From: Hyphomicrobiales bacterium
Lineage (GTDB): Bacteria > Pseudomonadota > Alphaproteobacteria > Rhizobiales > Rhizobiaceae
Reading direction: 5' to 3'
DNA length: 64,000 nt
NCBI GenBank assembly: GCA_900473795.1
Contig: UCMT01000024.1
Location: 124,001-188,000 of the forward strand
Part shown: positions 63,795 through 64,000 of the stretch, piece by piece
Layout: each line of letters begins with the position of its first letter
Position numbering within the stretch: the first letter of the stretch is position 1
The notes under the pieces: model-generated
What the model was told of the DNA's origin: nothing
The model's input: the letters and a program-made list of their open reading frames with translations, nothing else
Database searches by the model: none
Translations under genes and position numbers: made by a program

Positions 63795-64000
63795 TTATTG
63801 CCGCTGGCAGAAGGCGATGCGGTTGCTGAAGGGATCGATGACGGTAACCTCCAGCCCCCAGGGCGCCTCCTCGAGGCCCGGCTTCATGTAGCCCGTAGTC
63901 CTTGGCCGCCAGTTCAGCCTGAAGGGCAGCCGCATTGTCCACCCAGACGAAGGCTTTGGCACCGGGGCTTGCATCGCCTGCATGCTCGCTCAGGTGCAGC
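63795..64000 (-). pseudogene. VOC-family (glyoxalase/bleomycin-resistance) protein, frameshifted and 5'-truncated by window edge
   Basis: Minus strand: the frame from the window edge encodes [20 protein letters not shown] and [14 protein letters not shown], then at the GGG of TACGGGCTACATG (about 63889-63892) the sequence continues in another frame as [20 protein letters not shown], ending FCQRQ and a TAA at 63795. A single extra G restores one VOC domain, so the gene carries a one-base insertion or the base is a sequencing error. The N-terminal half is outside the window. Confidence 0.75.

Noticed and set aside
1-64000. CRISPR arrays, insertion sequences, prophage
   Set aside because: No regularly spaced repeats, transposase motifs (DDE, HUH, tyrosine or serine recombinase) or phage structural genes were seen on either strand.

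Overview
The window looks like a chromosomal segment of a high-GC alphaproteobacterium of the Rhizobiaceae (Rhizobium/Agrobacterium/Sinorhizobium-like). The evidence is a GcrA cell-cycle regulator behind a promoter packed with GANTC (CcrM) sites, a PodJ-like polar organiser, a SAM-II riboswitch in front of metZ, a phoR-pstSCAB-phoU-phoB block, rhizobial intergenic repeats, and the protein families throughout. I cannot fix the genus from the sequence. I see no integrase, transposase, phage module, rRNA operon or CRISPR array; it reads as core chromosome with small accessory insertions.

Layout. 1-7 kb: 5'-truncated Lhr-type helicase and PdeM phosphoesterase (ligase-associated DNA repair), a VapBC-type toxin-antitoxin pair, a RibD_C/DHFR-like protein, a stand-alone Lrp/AsnC ligand-binding domain, and a TauE/SafE exporter with a TIGR02186-type membrane-anchored partner. 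7-18 kb: podJ, then a rightward fatty-acid beta-oxidation block (acyl-CoA dehydrogenase, thiolase, small membrane protein, FadJ-type multifunctional enzyme) interrupted by a MazEF/ChpB-type toxin-antitoxin pair. 18-24 kb: a fold-back repeat, a YdeI-family gene, a densely structured unassigned stretch with a tiny ORF and a Cys-bearing small protein, a Tim44-domain protein, divergent mntH/mntR and an EamA transporter. 24-30 kb: S24/LexA-like regulator, degenerate nuclease-fold protein, TerB-like protein, periplasmic solute-binding protein, a frameshifted GT2 glycosyltransferase, tRNA-Gly(CCC). 30-38 kb: dCTP deaminase, SAM-II/metZ, CDP-alcohol phosphotransferase, apaG, hslO, argF-argD, gcrA. 38-47 kb: the leftward Pho regulon with a divergent class I ppk2, so phosphate sensing, uptake and a polyphosphate enzyme sit together. 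47-64 kb: a membrane-anchored unknown, nitronate monooxygenase-like protein, tRNA-Thr(CGT), an exported truncated haemoglobin, two tiny genes, ureidoglycine aminohydrolase, AI-2E and MFS transporters, fadD, pgi, a DUF6894-like protein, a LysR/ABM divergent pair, GT4 glycosyltransferase, PfkB kinase, pyrE and a frameshifted VOC gene running off the end.

Main unexpected signals: (1) one 24-bp dyad built on ACGTTTACG lies upstream of three lipid-related genes spread over 44 kb (acyl-CoA dehydrogenase, nitronate monooxygenase-like gene, fadD), which suggests a local fatty-acid regulon under one factor; (2) a ~380-bp hairpin-dense region (18871-19250) with a 22-codon ORF and a downstream small protein whose frame has no usable start; (3) a perfect 12-bp-arm operator on the toxin-antitoxin pair inside the beta-oxidation block; (4) clustered GANTC plus a CtrA-like site before gcrA; (5) a Tat-like signal on a truncated haemoglobin behind an AT-rich palindrome; (6) two clear single-site frameshifts, in the GT2 and VOC genes.
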